A stretch of DNA of 64,000 nucleotides from the NCBI GenBank assembly GCA_013398615.1, contig VZSR01000393.1, forward strand, positions 4,898,888 through 4,962,887, written 5' to 3'. Made by a program: the position numbers and the translations under genes. The notes beneath the pieces were generated by a model, which was not told the DNA's origin, ran no database searches, and worked only from the letters and a program-made list of their open reading frames with translations. The DNA is from Brachypodius melanocephalos (lineage: Eukaryota; Chordata; Aves; Passeriformes; Pycnonotidae). This document shows, piece by piece, positions 49,690-60,350 of this stretch (positions within the stretch are counted from its first letter, which is position 1; the number at the start of each line of letters is the position of its first letter).

Positions 49690-50310
49690 AAGGCATGTCT
49701 GTAATTAATGGCAAAGGGCCTGATACAATAAAAGACATGTCTGCCTTTTCCACTGCGAAGCCCACATAGGGCTGCGAAAGACGCCAAAGAAAATCAATGC
49801 TAAGCAGCTCGTATGGATTTGTGCAGACCTTCACAGTGCCAAAGTCCAGACATATTTCTCATTGAGCTGAGTCCTTGTATGTTTTATTTATAATTTAATG
49901 CTAAAATTTATGAAGGAGGTGCATGGCGGAGGGAGAACCCATAACCTTGTCATTTCTTTTCTTAAAGCAGCAGCTACTAGGTCCAGGAAAGAATTACGTC
50001 CTCCTCCTTCTATCTGACTCCCCAGCATAAAACGTAACACGATAGAAATTTTATTCGCTCTGAGTTTGTTTTCAGTGAATCAGCTGTACAGCTGAGGTGC
50101 CAGTTGCATATCACACAAGTTTTTATCAAAATCACGAACTGCCAATCGCTTCCTCTAAACTAAATCACCTCAGCTGTTATTCATCAAGCATGCCATGTTG
50201 CATTATAGACTTTCATAACTCAACACTTAAGATAGGAAAGAAATTAATTGCCTGTATTATTTTCCATAAAAACAAATAAACAGCACTAGGTGCCTTTTTA
50301 AACTCAATCG
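49690..50310. promoter_or_regulatory. Candidate conserved non-coding regulatory element, CpG-retaining
   Basis: I count about twelve CpGs between 49755 and 50310 (for example GCGAAG, GCGAAAGACGCC, GGCGGAG, TACGTC, AACGTAACACGAT, TTCGCTC, CACGAACT, ATCGCTT), while neighbouring kilobases have very few. There is a perfect 16-bp palindrome TCAGCTGTACAGCTGA at 50080-50095 with two CAGCTG E-boxes, and AT-rich homeodomain-like motifs around 49880-49912. No repeat or supported frame explains it. It ends near the left side of the LTR insertion. Function is inference. Confidence 0.4.
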
Positions 50311-50460
50311 AAGGATTGATTTTTAAATCAAATTGTATTTCATGAAAGTTCAAGCACTCACCACTAGAAGCTGGAATCTTGGAACTTTCAAAAGGGATGT
50401 TGTAATTCCAGAATGTCACATGCTTTAAACATTGAAATAGAAACCGTTGCCATAAGAAAA

Positions 50461-51038
50461 TGTTGTGGTTTAACCCCAGCTGGCAAATAAACATCACACA
50501 ACTGGTCTCTCCCTCTTCCCCACCAGCGGAATGAGGAAGAGAATTGGAAGAATAAAAGTGTGAAATATTGTGGGTTGAGATAATTTTAATAGGTAAAGCA
50601 AAAGCCACATTAGCAAGCAAAGCAAAACAAGGAATTCATTCACCACTTCCCATGGCAGGCAGGTGTCCAACCATTCCCAGGAAAGCAGGGCTCCATCATG
50701 TGTAACAGTGTCTTGGGAAAACAAATGTCAGAACACTAAACATCCCCCCTTCCTTCTTCTTCCCTCAGTTTTATGTGTTGGAATATGTTTCCAAATGACT
50801 TGAAATATCTCTTGGGTCAGTTGGGATCAGCTGTTCCAGCTGTGTCCCCTCACAATCCCTTGTACCCCACTTAATCTCCTCACTGGTGGGGTGAGGAGCA
50901 GAAAAGGCCTTGACTCTGTGTAAGTTCTGCTCAGAAATAACAAAAAGATCCCTGAATTATCATCGCTGTTTTCAGCACAAACCCAAAACTCAGCCCATAC
51001 CAGCTACTATGAAAAAAACCCTGGGCAAAACCAGCCCA
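50461..51038 (-). mobile_element. Solo LTR of an avian endogenous retrovirus (ERVL-like)
   Basis: The 578-bp unit begins TGTTGTGGTTTAACCCCAGC and ends AAAACCAGCCCA, so it has TG...CA termini. It is flanked by an exact 5-bp repeat GAAAA (50456-50460 and 51039-51043), the size used by ERVL-type integrases. Internal blocks known from this bird LTR family include the 'gggttgagataattttaatagg' region, 'aaaggccttgactctgtgtaag' and 'ccataccagctactatgaa'. A polyadenylation signal (ATTAAA on the minus strand, 50585-50590) and a weak TATA-like box (about 50769-50775) place the retroviral sense strand as minus. No internal gag/pol/env sequence adjoins it, so it arose by LTR-LTR recombination. CpGs are largely gone, indicating age. 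Confidence 0.92.
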
Positions 51039-51595
51039 GAAAATAAAAGGAGTACACATGAAAATGTATTAAACATGACAGCAGCATTAACAGCCTTGTT
51101 TGGAGGGAGGAAGTTTTTGTAACAGAATGAATTATTGACTGGTCTCTGCTGTATCGTTCCACCGTGATGTCAGGATTGCATTTTTCCTGGACGTGTGGAT
51201 CAGGCTTTCCCCCATCTGACATCAGCCACGAGCTGAGACACCAAAGGTGCAGGATTTCAGCTGGCATGAATCCAACCAGATCAGCACTGCAGAGCCAGCT
51301 GAGCCTAATTGAACTGTGCTGGAAACCTAAAAGGGATGGAGCTGCCAGGGAAACAACGCAGGTTCCTGCAATGGAGGAGACGCAGTGACAGGAGAACCTC
51401 AAAATGTTTTGTTCCACTCAATTGCCAAGAACAGGTAGGAGTCCAAAACCCACACAAGACTCATGGGTAAGAAGGCAAGAGTTGCATATATTTTTGTGTT
51501 CAGTTAAATTACCCAAATGACCTGGTTCAGCAGAATGTGAGCTGGGAGTCTCAGGGAAATGTCTGTCACATGAGATATTTAGTTAAATTTAGTTA
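51039..51595. other. Non-coding stretch, no gene seen
   Basis: The 136-codon minus frame (51007-51417) starts just inside the LTR and has no supported identity. Otherwise unremarkable. Confidence 0.5.
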
Positions 51596-51717
51596 AACAG
51601 TTAAATATTACCACTTTTATAAGCAAAAGAACAGAAACTCCACCTAATCCAAAACACTTTACATTTTCTTTAACAAAAATATGTTTCTTCTTTTATCCCT
51701 CTCCCTTTTTGGGGGGG
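51596..51717 (+). repeat. Copy A of an unnamed diverged ~120-bp repeat pair
   Basis: Starts AACAGTTAAATATTACCACT and runs through 'aatccaaaacactttacattttcttt' and a pyrimidine-rich end followed by eight G. It aligns over its whole length, same strand, with 57639-57770. I recognise no transposon family in it. Confidence 0.7.
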
Positions 51718-54700
51718 GCCTTAAATATGTCAGTTGTTTAAAAGATGTGACTGCCCTTATAAATGTATCAAAGATAAGCTAGGTTGTAAAGGATTCAGGT
51801 TCATGAACTGTGTTTATACAGTCTATTGTTTAGTACTCATGAATAATTGATTCTTGTCCTTCCTGCACAAATATTCAATCAGATACCATTCAAATTGATA
51901 GCAGGTGTCTGATCTAGGAAAAAGTGGCAATGTTCTTTGACTGGAGATGTGATTGTAATACAACTCTGCTCCAGCCACGGGGTACAGAGGGGTGTCACAC
52001 ATTTCAAATGGGACCTGTTGAGAGGGAGAGCTTCTAATTAAAACAACATAGTGTGTAATTGTCTGGTATGTTTTGGGTGAGCAACCATCCCAAAGAATGC
52101 TTATTGCATTTCATTTTTATGTGTGAAATGGAGGATGGAGAATAATTTTTAAAAATTTCTTGTTCTGGGGAGGGGTTTGGTTGTGCAAACAAGAATAGTT
52201 CCATATAGTAATTCCATAGGACCCTTGCATACTCAATATTAAAAATCTGACTCTGATTTCTCCAAGACCATGTGATGACCAGGAGACATAGAATAATTGC
52301 ATTATGTGATATATTATTTAAGATCCAGTAAGAAGGTGCTTGTTCCTTAAAGCACAGATTCTTTTCCAATGAATTACAACTTTCCACTACTGGTAGCTTC
52401 CTGTAAGTCACTTTATATACTGCAGGAAAAAAAATGTGCATAGAAACAGAGCAGGGATCAGGACCTGCTTGTATATCCTTGAACCTTGGAGCACTGCTCA
52501 TTTCTTGCTCAGGGAGGTTTGTAGATGTGGGCAAAGTTATGCCTCATGGAAAGTGGAGCTGCAGAGTGAATATAGATATATAACTGGAATTTTGCTCCCA
52601 GGCACGTGAAAATAAGTCTGAGGAGTCAGAGGTCCAATATGTTCCAACTAAAGTGAATACTAGGCTGATCATTGAATTAATCAAGACAAAATTCAGTTCT
52701 AAATTGGGGTTAGGAAATAGAGGGTATAGTCCACTCGTGATTAACTGGTATTAGTAGGGACTCTGGAAGAGCCATTGAGCAAATATGTAAATTGTTTTTA
52801 TTTTTTGGCCACTGTCATGCTAAAAATGTTCCTGAGGGAGGCCTCAGCCTTGGGAAGGGTGTGGAAGAGCAGGGATGTAGTGCTCATGTGTTTTGCATCA
52901 GGGACCCAAAGCACAGTGCTGTGAAGAAGAAAAGTGCTTCAATTCCTTCTCATTCTTACCCAATCTATGGGTTTCCTTGCTGCAATCTGCAAGGGTGCTT
53001 TTAGAATCACTCTTTACTTTGCTGTGCTGCTTCCCCTGCATCCTCAAACCCTGGAGTTTAATGCCTAAAGACTGATAATTGGAAACTCTGAAAAATATTT
53101 TCTTCTGGTTGCTAGTAAGGACAGTTTTCCATATTTCTTTATTTATGGGACTTGGTATTTTCATCCTCTTTTCTATCAAAATGTCTCTGTAGGTGTAGAA
53201 AAGAGGTTCTGTTGTATAGCATTCATGTCCTTTCATGAGCACACATGCTTGACTACCAACGTGGAAAGTTAATGTCATTTACAGGTTGGGTGTGCTCAGG
53301 CTACAGACATTGGTTCGATGAACGGTTGGCCACACCAGGATAAGATTTTTTTGTAGTCCTGTTAGATTTACACATTTGAACCAGGCAGCTGTTGGCACTG
53401 CATAGTTCTCCCGTGTTCTTCAGCTCACTAGCACTCATGTATTTCCAGAAAATTAATTCAGCCATGGAGTGTGAACGCCCATGGTTTATTTGCATCTTAA
53501 TTGTGCCAGGCAATTCTTGAATGATATCAAGTACCTGCCCCCATGTCTCTCTCAAGCCCTCAGACCCATCTTAAAACCCTCTGGTGCCCTTGATCCATCC
53601 TTTAGAACTGTCTCACAGCTCTCCGTGCACTTGTTCCATGCCATCCCCCAACACTGAGACATTCCAGGGAGATGCCTCTGCCACACGAGTGCCAGCACCA
53701 AAGGGTGTTTCAGAGCACTTTGCTCTTGTCGATTGAAAAGCCCTCACTGGGTTGCTTATTTGGGTTAAATGTTTCTGCTCTGGAGCAGCATAAAATGTAG
53801 AAGTTCCTTTTGTTTTCTCTGTTGAATACTAAGCAACTGCCTGTTTGTGAATGCTCAAACAAATGCTTTTCTTGTACTCTGTCTGCTCAGTATTCCCATG
53901 CACAAACCCCTGTATTTTTAGGGAGTGCAGACCCTGAAGCCAGTAGCACACTAAAATGCTCAATCTTCCATAAATTTTACCCTTCCCATGACCTTCCTTC
54001 ATTTTCCATGCTGGATTCCACTTCTGAATCTATTCATTTTGAACAGGCAGCAAAATCCTTCCCTGGAATAGACAACACAGGTACACCTTGCCAGCTGTAG
54101 CTGTTCGTAATGTATATATTATTGAACTATTGGCTAGGGTCTCTGAAACCACAAACAGAATTTCTTGTACCCAGAGAAACATACTTTCTTTCAGTGGACC
54201 GAGCAGCCAACAATTACTGAAAATATCCTCCTCCTTTCCATAATTTGAGAAGATAACAGAGTCTTTAGTGCACAAGTGACATAACACATGATTCAGCTCT
54301 TCATAAAGACTTCTTTTTCCCGTGGTACCTTACAACTCTTCAGATGGGGCAGCTCACAAAGACAGCAATTTCTTTCTAAGGGCATTTAATACTTGCTAGA
54401 GGTTTCAGTTTGCCTGCCTTCCACTACTAAAGTTTCCCTTCAGCTGACCAGCAACCCATCCTGCAGCTGCCTTACTCACATGTGGAACCTCATAACTGCA
54501 GTGATATTTCCATTCCAATGCTGGAAACGCGGTGGGGAAGTGGTGGCAAGGCTGGGACCAGGTCCCTGGCTCTGGTTCTCACATGTCTCTCCTGTTCCTT
54601 GGGACACAGAAGGAGTGACAGCTGTGTTGACGGAGGTGTGACTTTTCTGTGGTACTTGTGAAGGACTGGCAGGGTGTTACTGTGGGGGAGAGCAGAGAAA

Positions 54701-56020
54701 GGTAATTCCCCTGCAACTCAGAAATGGCATTTGCATTATTTCTTCTGGCAGTTTCTGCACTCCACCTCGGAGCGAACCATAGTTTGTGAATTGTTGCTTA
54801 TATCGGTTTGTTTACAATTTTAATGGCTCTGAAGAGCTGTCATACATACCAGTTTTTGAGTGCTTATGAGTTTATTTAGAAGTGATACATATTTACAATA
54901 GTCAAATGACAATGTGAGGGATATGCTGTGCACTCGAGCAACCAGACTGGGAAACCGGTGCAAGTGATGTGTTGGATAGAAGAAAATACCTTGAAATGCT
55001 ACAATAATGAGCACAAAAGTCCAAAATCTAAGCTTTTGGAGATCTGGTACTCCAGGATACTCTGCTGGTATTCCTTAGCTTGGAATTCTTCCCTTTTTTC
55101 TTTCCAGTAAACCAGAATTTGGTGAAGTATTCACTGCTTTGGTGAGATACCACTTTGTAGGAAAACCCACCTAATAACCATCAGCTGCTGGAGGGCATCA
55201 CTGAACTCTTCAATCCCTTGAAGCTGCACACTCTGTCATCTTCAGGAGTATCTTTTCCCCCTGTACTTATTTTTCTGAGAATTCAACTCCATGAATTTGT
55301 TCATTCTTGAATGTGCCAAGCCAGGAAGCAGAGCTGGGTATCTCCAAGTGTGTGGATACTGCCTGACCTGCAGTGGAAACCTTCAGCTATAGATTTGCTT
55401 GGGGTGGGAAGCTGGATGTCTTCTCTATATTTATTTTGAATTTTTAGCTGTTCAGCTCTCTCTCTATGAAGTTCTTAGAATAAGTCCATCAATCATTCAA
55501 TTTCATAGGAATGAAACACCAGCATGCATTTCTGTTCAGCAGATGCTAAATTATATTCTGACAATTTAGAGGATGAGGGAAGCCATAATCATAAAAAAGT
55601 GTAAGTGTTCTATGTACCTTTTTTGAAGGAGAAAAACAAGGGTTCTGGAATTCATAAAGAAGTCAGCCCAATCACTATTCCTGAAAATACACTGGAACAA
55701 GTCTTAAAAAAAGATATCTTTCTAACTATCCAGATGATAAGAGGGTTGTAAAAGATAGTGTAAGATTGAAGTGATTTGTTCTCAGCAAATCCATCTGATT
55801 TCTTTCTCTGAAAGAATAACTAGCCTGGGGAAAGGGGTGAGATGTTGCTGAATTGTCCTGATCTCAGCTTTTGGTTTTGTCACACATAATGTCCTTGTGG
55901 AAAAAGAAAAAATGCAGTGGAATGTGCACAGCCAAAGAACTACACCGGGCACCATATTTTACATATCAAGAAAGCATATTAAATTAAGTGGAGGGTGACA
56001 GGAAAATCTGAAATTTATAG
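51718..56020. other. Non-coding stretch, no gene seen
   Basis: Contains the longest open frame in the window (52034-52534, minus, 166 codons), which has no recognisable domain. 54725-55080 has an octamer-like GCATTTGCATTATT (54728-54741) and retained CpGs and may include a conserved element. No other repeat recognised. Confidence 0.5.
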
Positions 56021-56335
56021 GACATGATCTATGAAGAAAAGTTGTGGGAACTGATAAACCTACAGAGAAATCATCATGATAGTCTTTCCAATATGAGAAA
56101 GTTACGCAAAGGCTGGTGCTTATTGTTCTCCCTCCACTTGGGGGAATTCAAAAGAAACCAATTTAATTTTCAGCCAAGATGCATTAAGATGACTGGGAGG
56201 AAAAGTTTCTAACCACAAGGGGAATTGAGTAATGATGCAGACCTCATCAGAGGGTTTCCAGAACAGGGTAGACAGATGTTAGGGGGTCTGGCACTACTAA
56301 AGATTCCAAGGCTGGGGAGGTCCTACCCAGGCCCA
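56021..56335 (+). mobile_element. Ancient CR1-family LINE 3' end, about 315 bp
   Basis: The block order follows old CR1 3' ends: 'ctatgaagaaaagttgtgggaactg' (56029-56053), 'catgatagtctttccaatatgagaaag', 'gcttattgttctccc' (56118-56132), 'aattcaaaagaaaccaatttaattttcagcc', 'ggaggaaaagtttctaacc', 'gggtttccagaacagggtagacagatgt' (56252-56279) and 'tctggcactac...gctggggaggtcctaccc'. In the remembered consensus these are the 'gaggaaagactgaaagaactggg', 'agtcttcaaatatgtaaaagg', 'attgttctcc', 'agaagtaatgggcttaatctgcagc', 'gaaaaactttctaac' and 'gttttaagaacaggttagacaaacacc' blocks. It is much older than the element at 21205. Short frames across it are not CR1 proteins. Confidence 0.8.
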
Positions 56336-57638
56336 GGTTATTACCTGAGAACAGCAGCCCAGGAGGGAAGAGTAAAAGCTGCTGCCAAGAGACTGAGAAT
56401 GAGCAGTGGGTTTATCAGATGGTGATAAATAGCTCTTTTTAAGAGATGGGGATGATATTAGTTTCTAAAAAAAATAAAGGTCTTTCATCCTGAATTGATG
56501 GTGATATATACATTTTAATACATGTAGGAAGGCACAATGTAAAATGTTAGAAAGACACAGCAGGCTAGTGATAGTCTATCACAGATCTGTTTATATCTTG
56601 TGATAATAGCCCTAACTTCTTATTTTAAGCATCAGTTACACTGTGATCTAATAAAAGATTTGGGTTTTCTCAAGTAACTTTTACTAGATTTACATACATA
56701 TTTAGTTCTCATACAAATTTTTGTAGGCCTCCTGAGAACTTACAATAATAGGACAGGAGAGAATGATGCAGAATTCATTTTAATTTGCTTGTCTTGGAAT
56801 GCCCTTTGCTGTTTATGTTACAAATTTCAATATACATCTCAAAGGATCAGAGCAAGTATAAATATCTATACCAATTTAAAAATGTACCATTTTTAGAACC
56901 TGTCATATATTTTCTGGTAAGGCATGCTATTCATCATCTTCTGAGGACCATTTTTCTTAGAAATATGTAAAAGCCTATATACAGCTAATGTACAGCATCC
57001 CAAAAGCTGTAGCTGGGAACATAAATTAAACCCAAAGTGCTCAATTTTAACTGTACCTTGCTTTTCCACAGCAGTTGGCTGTCTGGATCTGAGAGTGCTT
57101 TCAACTGTGAGTGAGATGGGTTTCACAAAGTTCCAAAGAAGTTGATGGCTTTTATTTGGCTTATGTCTATTATTTCATAATATCATTGTCCAGAGAAAAT
57201 GCTGATATTAGGATTATTGCCCAGCTTGCTTCTGAAGCCTAAACTGAAAATCTGGTTATGTCATTTAAAAGTTTATTCTCTTTCTTCCACCACCTCCTTA
57301 ACTTCTAGTACTGAAACGAGCAGCAGAATGACATTAACATCATAATTTTTTGGTGCATGGAGGCTTCTACAGCTTTTGGTCACTCTCAGTGAGTCTTTAT
57401 TCTAAAAAACATACCTCGACAATGTGTACTGAGGAATTAGTTGTAGGATATCACTTTGGTGTGCTGTCCTTTGGCTGTTCTCATTTCCACTTGCTCTTTG
57501 GCAGTGACCTGGCTGCAGTCGCAGCTGAGCTGACTTTAAAAGTTTCTGTCAATAACAATGCTCAGAAACACCTGAAAGGAAATACAAATTCCTGGTAATG
57601 GTGGTGCTCAGGAGTGCTGAACTTTAGCTCATTTATTG
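56336..57638. other. AT-rich non-coding stretch
   Basis: Frames of 61-82 codons without recognisable content. No repeat recognised. Confidence 0.6.
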
Positions 57639-57770
57639 AACAGTTAAATGTTGCCACTTTTGTATGCTAAAGGAAAAAAAAAAAAAATCTCACTAAATCC
57701 AAAACTTCTCATTTTGTCTTTTATAAAAGCATTTGTTTGCTCTTTCATCCCCCATTCTCTGCCATTGGGG
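57639..57770 (+). repeat. Copy B of an unnamed diverged ~120-bp repeat pair
   Basis: Starts AACAGTTAAATGTTGCCACT, then 'tttgtatgctaaagg', an A14 expansion at 57674-57687, and 'cactaaatccaaaacttctcattttgtcttttataaaagcatttgtttgctctttcatcccc', ending near GGGG. It aligns to 51596-51717 with substitutions and indels. Confidence 0.7.
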
Positions 57771-60089
57771 TCATCTGTGGTGTGTCTGTTGAGATTCTCA
57801 GCAGCCAAAATGTATTAGAGCTGCCACAAAGTTGATTAAATTGACTAAAAACGTGTCAAAAAATGGCTAGCAGAACACTACTGCTGGGTTATTTTATGCT
57901 GTGCTACGGATTTTAAACAGTTAAGAAAACCAATTAGCATCAAGCAAGCGTACAATACCACTTTGTTCTGTAATTCCACCTGTCACTTTTTGATTTCCCA
58001 TTTCATTCTCATCTTTCTTCATAATTGAATACAAAAATACTAAGCCGTAACTACTTGTGGGAAGAAAGATGAGAGGCAGACCCTGAACAGATCAGCGTGT
58101 GCGTGAGGAGCTGTGCCTTGTGAAAGCCCCAAACCAGCTGGAAAAGGATGATTCAACCATTAATGTGCAGAGTGATGGATGGGATGGACTGGGAGGCCAG
58201 AAAGAGCTGAGCTGTGTGGCTGAACTGCTCCAGTGGTCACTGTGTTTTACAGAGCAGTGCTTGCACCTCTGCACCGGGCAGTGTCTGCTGAGGAAACAGC
58301 AGCAGCCGTAAAACACCCAGCAATATCCTGTATATAACAAGGAGGATTTGAAGACAAGGACACTGGGTTATGTATTTCATTCTTTTGCTTTACTGAGAAC
58401 GTGGAAAACAACAAAAAGCAGGTGGCCAGGGCAGCTCGTGTAACATCTCTTTTGACACAGGTTGCATTCCAGCATTTTTGATAACTCGTTTTCCCAACAA
58501 TGAGGTGATGAGCATGGTCTGAATATTCCATGATTATTTATTTTTAAAGACTTGCAGAGCAGGCAGAAGGCAGCCCTATTTGCTTGCCTGATGCACTTGA
58601 AAATCCTCAAGGCACATGGATGAAGGCACTTGTTTATGGGCATCATTTCCAGATGCACTTTGCAATAAGTAATGTTTTCTTAGGAAGTGAAGTATTGTAT
58701 GAAGTTCTGTGGGTAATTCCTGCAGTAGGTAACTGGTGGATTTCTGATTTTTCAAGGAAGGGATGGCCTCTCCTTATTTCTAATAGAAAAAGACGTATCA
58801 AACATTATTGATGAATAAAAGGAGTGTTTTCTGTCTTGGTCAAATATAATAAGAACATTTTGGGAAATTTTTATTATGTCCTTGTAGTTGTTTAGTCAAA
58901 TACTTCAATTTGTTTTGGTTCTCATTTCTGTAATTTTGCTTCTGCTTCAGTAACCTGCACTGACTGCACTGTAAGGAGAAGAACCTTGTCCTTATTTTTG
59001 CACTCCATTTCTCTGTGTGGTGTGGAACTTTGGGGTATCTTTCTGTATTTTCCATGACACCAGCGTTAGTGCTGCTTTTTCTTTCTGACTTGCAGTATCT
59101 CTGGATCATTTATGCTTTATTTAGAGTACTGATTTTTTTTCCTTCCCATCCGTCCTTAAACTTCACCTCTGTCAGAGAGCTTTATGGGATTGAGGGAGGA
59201 GATGCTTTCCCACCATCAGAGTGGAAACTGGTTTATCCCAAATCCATCTTTGCCTCGTCTTCTGGGGCTACAAGGAATGTCCAAATGATAAGTCTGCTCT
59301 TTCAGTGATAAGATTTTCTTCGTTGTCTTTTCTTGCATTTAGAAGTGTCTAAACAACTTCAAATGAATTAAAGGTAATAAAAATAGCCAATAATTTATGC
59401 TCACATCCAGATAGTCTGACTCTGCAATTGCTGATGTATTTTTTGGAGGTGATTCACTCCTAGAATTTCTTTGACCCCTTAACTAGAAGAGAGGGACAGA
59501 CTGACATAGCTGTAGCCACAGCTCGAGGTCAATATAATTAATATTATTTCATATGCAGCTTTTAATTCTAAGAACTTGAGGGGTAGGGACCCAGTTTATC
59601 CAAAACTTATAACTCAAGTGTATGCAGTCAGGAGGCAGCTGCCAGAGCTAAGGCTAAGAATGCACTTTAGTTTTTTTTTTTTTTTTTTTTTTTTTCTGAG
59701 CTGGAGAACACTCTTATTCTCTCATAATATAATATTTTGCACAACCCAAACATGTAGGTCAAGAGGCCAGAAAATTAGCACCGAGTTATAACACTCCTGT
59801 AAGGGGGTTTGATGAAAATAAAACCTAAGACCATTCACGTGTTTTAAATGGTTTCCCTTCCCTCCATTCATGCATTGATACAGAACAGCTGGCCACGAAA
59901 CCTGGCTGCACATTTGTTAAAAGGGAACAGATTACTAAATCAAATTTGTTGACCAATTTTCAAGTATGTGGCCTTGAGATATTGGAAAAAAAAAACCCCA
60001 GAAATGGAGGAGTGCTGGGTTTTGCCTCTCTGCCTAAAGGGAGAAGGGGTAACAGGCCAGTGAGATGAACATTTCATGCTCGTGGGATT
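57771..60089. other. Non-coding stretch, no gene seen
   Basis: Frames of 60-97 codons on both strands, none recognised. Contains the poly-T run at 59671-59695 and an A10-CCCC run at 59987-60000. Confidence 0.55.
59671..59695 (+). repeat. Poly-T run of 25
   Basis: Uninterrupted T homopolymer. It could be the tail of a minus-strand retro-insertion, but the sequence to its right shows no source gene or SINE. Confidence 0.97.
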
Positions 60090-60350
60090 TGGTGGGGGGA
60101 GGGAATGTAATCGCTAACTTTCGCGTGAGTACCCAGCTAAAACCTCAGGGAATTTTATATAGTGCATGTTGTCAGTATTTTAATCATCCACAGCTGTCAA
60201 AACTCTTGTAACCCGCCTCTTCTATTTAAAATGTGTCTTCTAGGCATAAAATAATTAAAGGTGCAGGACCATAAGGTAGGCTCAGAGCCGCTGCAATGTG
60301 ACAAAACTCCACATATGAAAGGCATTATTTCAGGAAGTTTTAAATATAAA
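60090..60350. promoter_or_regulatory. Candidate conserved non-coding element (weak)
   Basis: Retained CpGs (AATCGC, TTCGCGTGAG, CCCGCC, GAGCCGCTG), a CAGCTGTCAAAAC stretch (60191-60203; E-box plus TGACAG-like core) and TTTTAATCATCC / AAATAATTAAAGG motifs. No repeat or supported frame explains it. Regulatory role is inferred from texture only. Confidence 0.25.

Noticed and set aside
59671..59695. T25 run considered as the poly-A tail of a minus-strand processed pseudogene
   Set aside because: The sequence on its right has no recognisable gene copy and no target-site duplication is evident.
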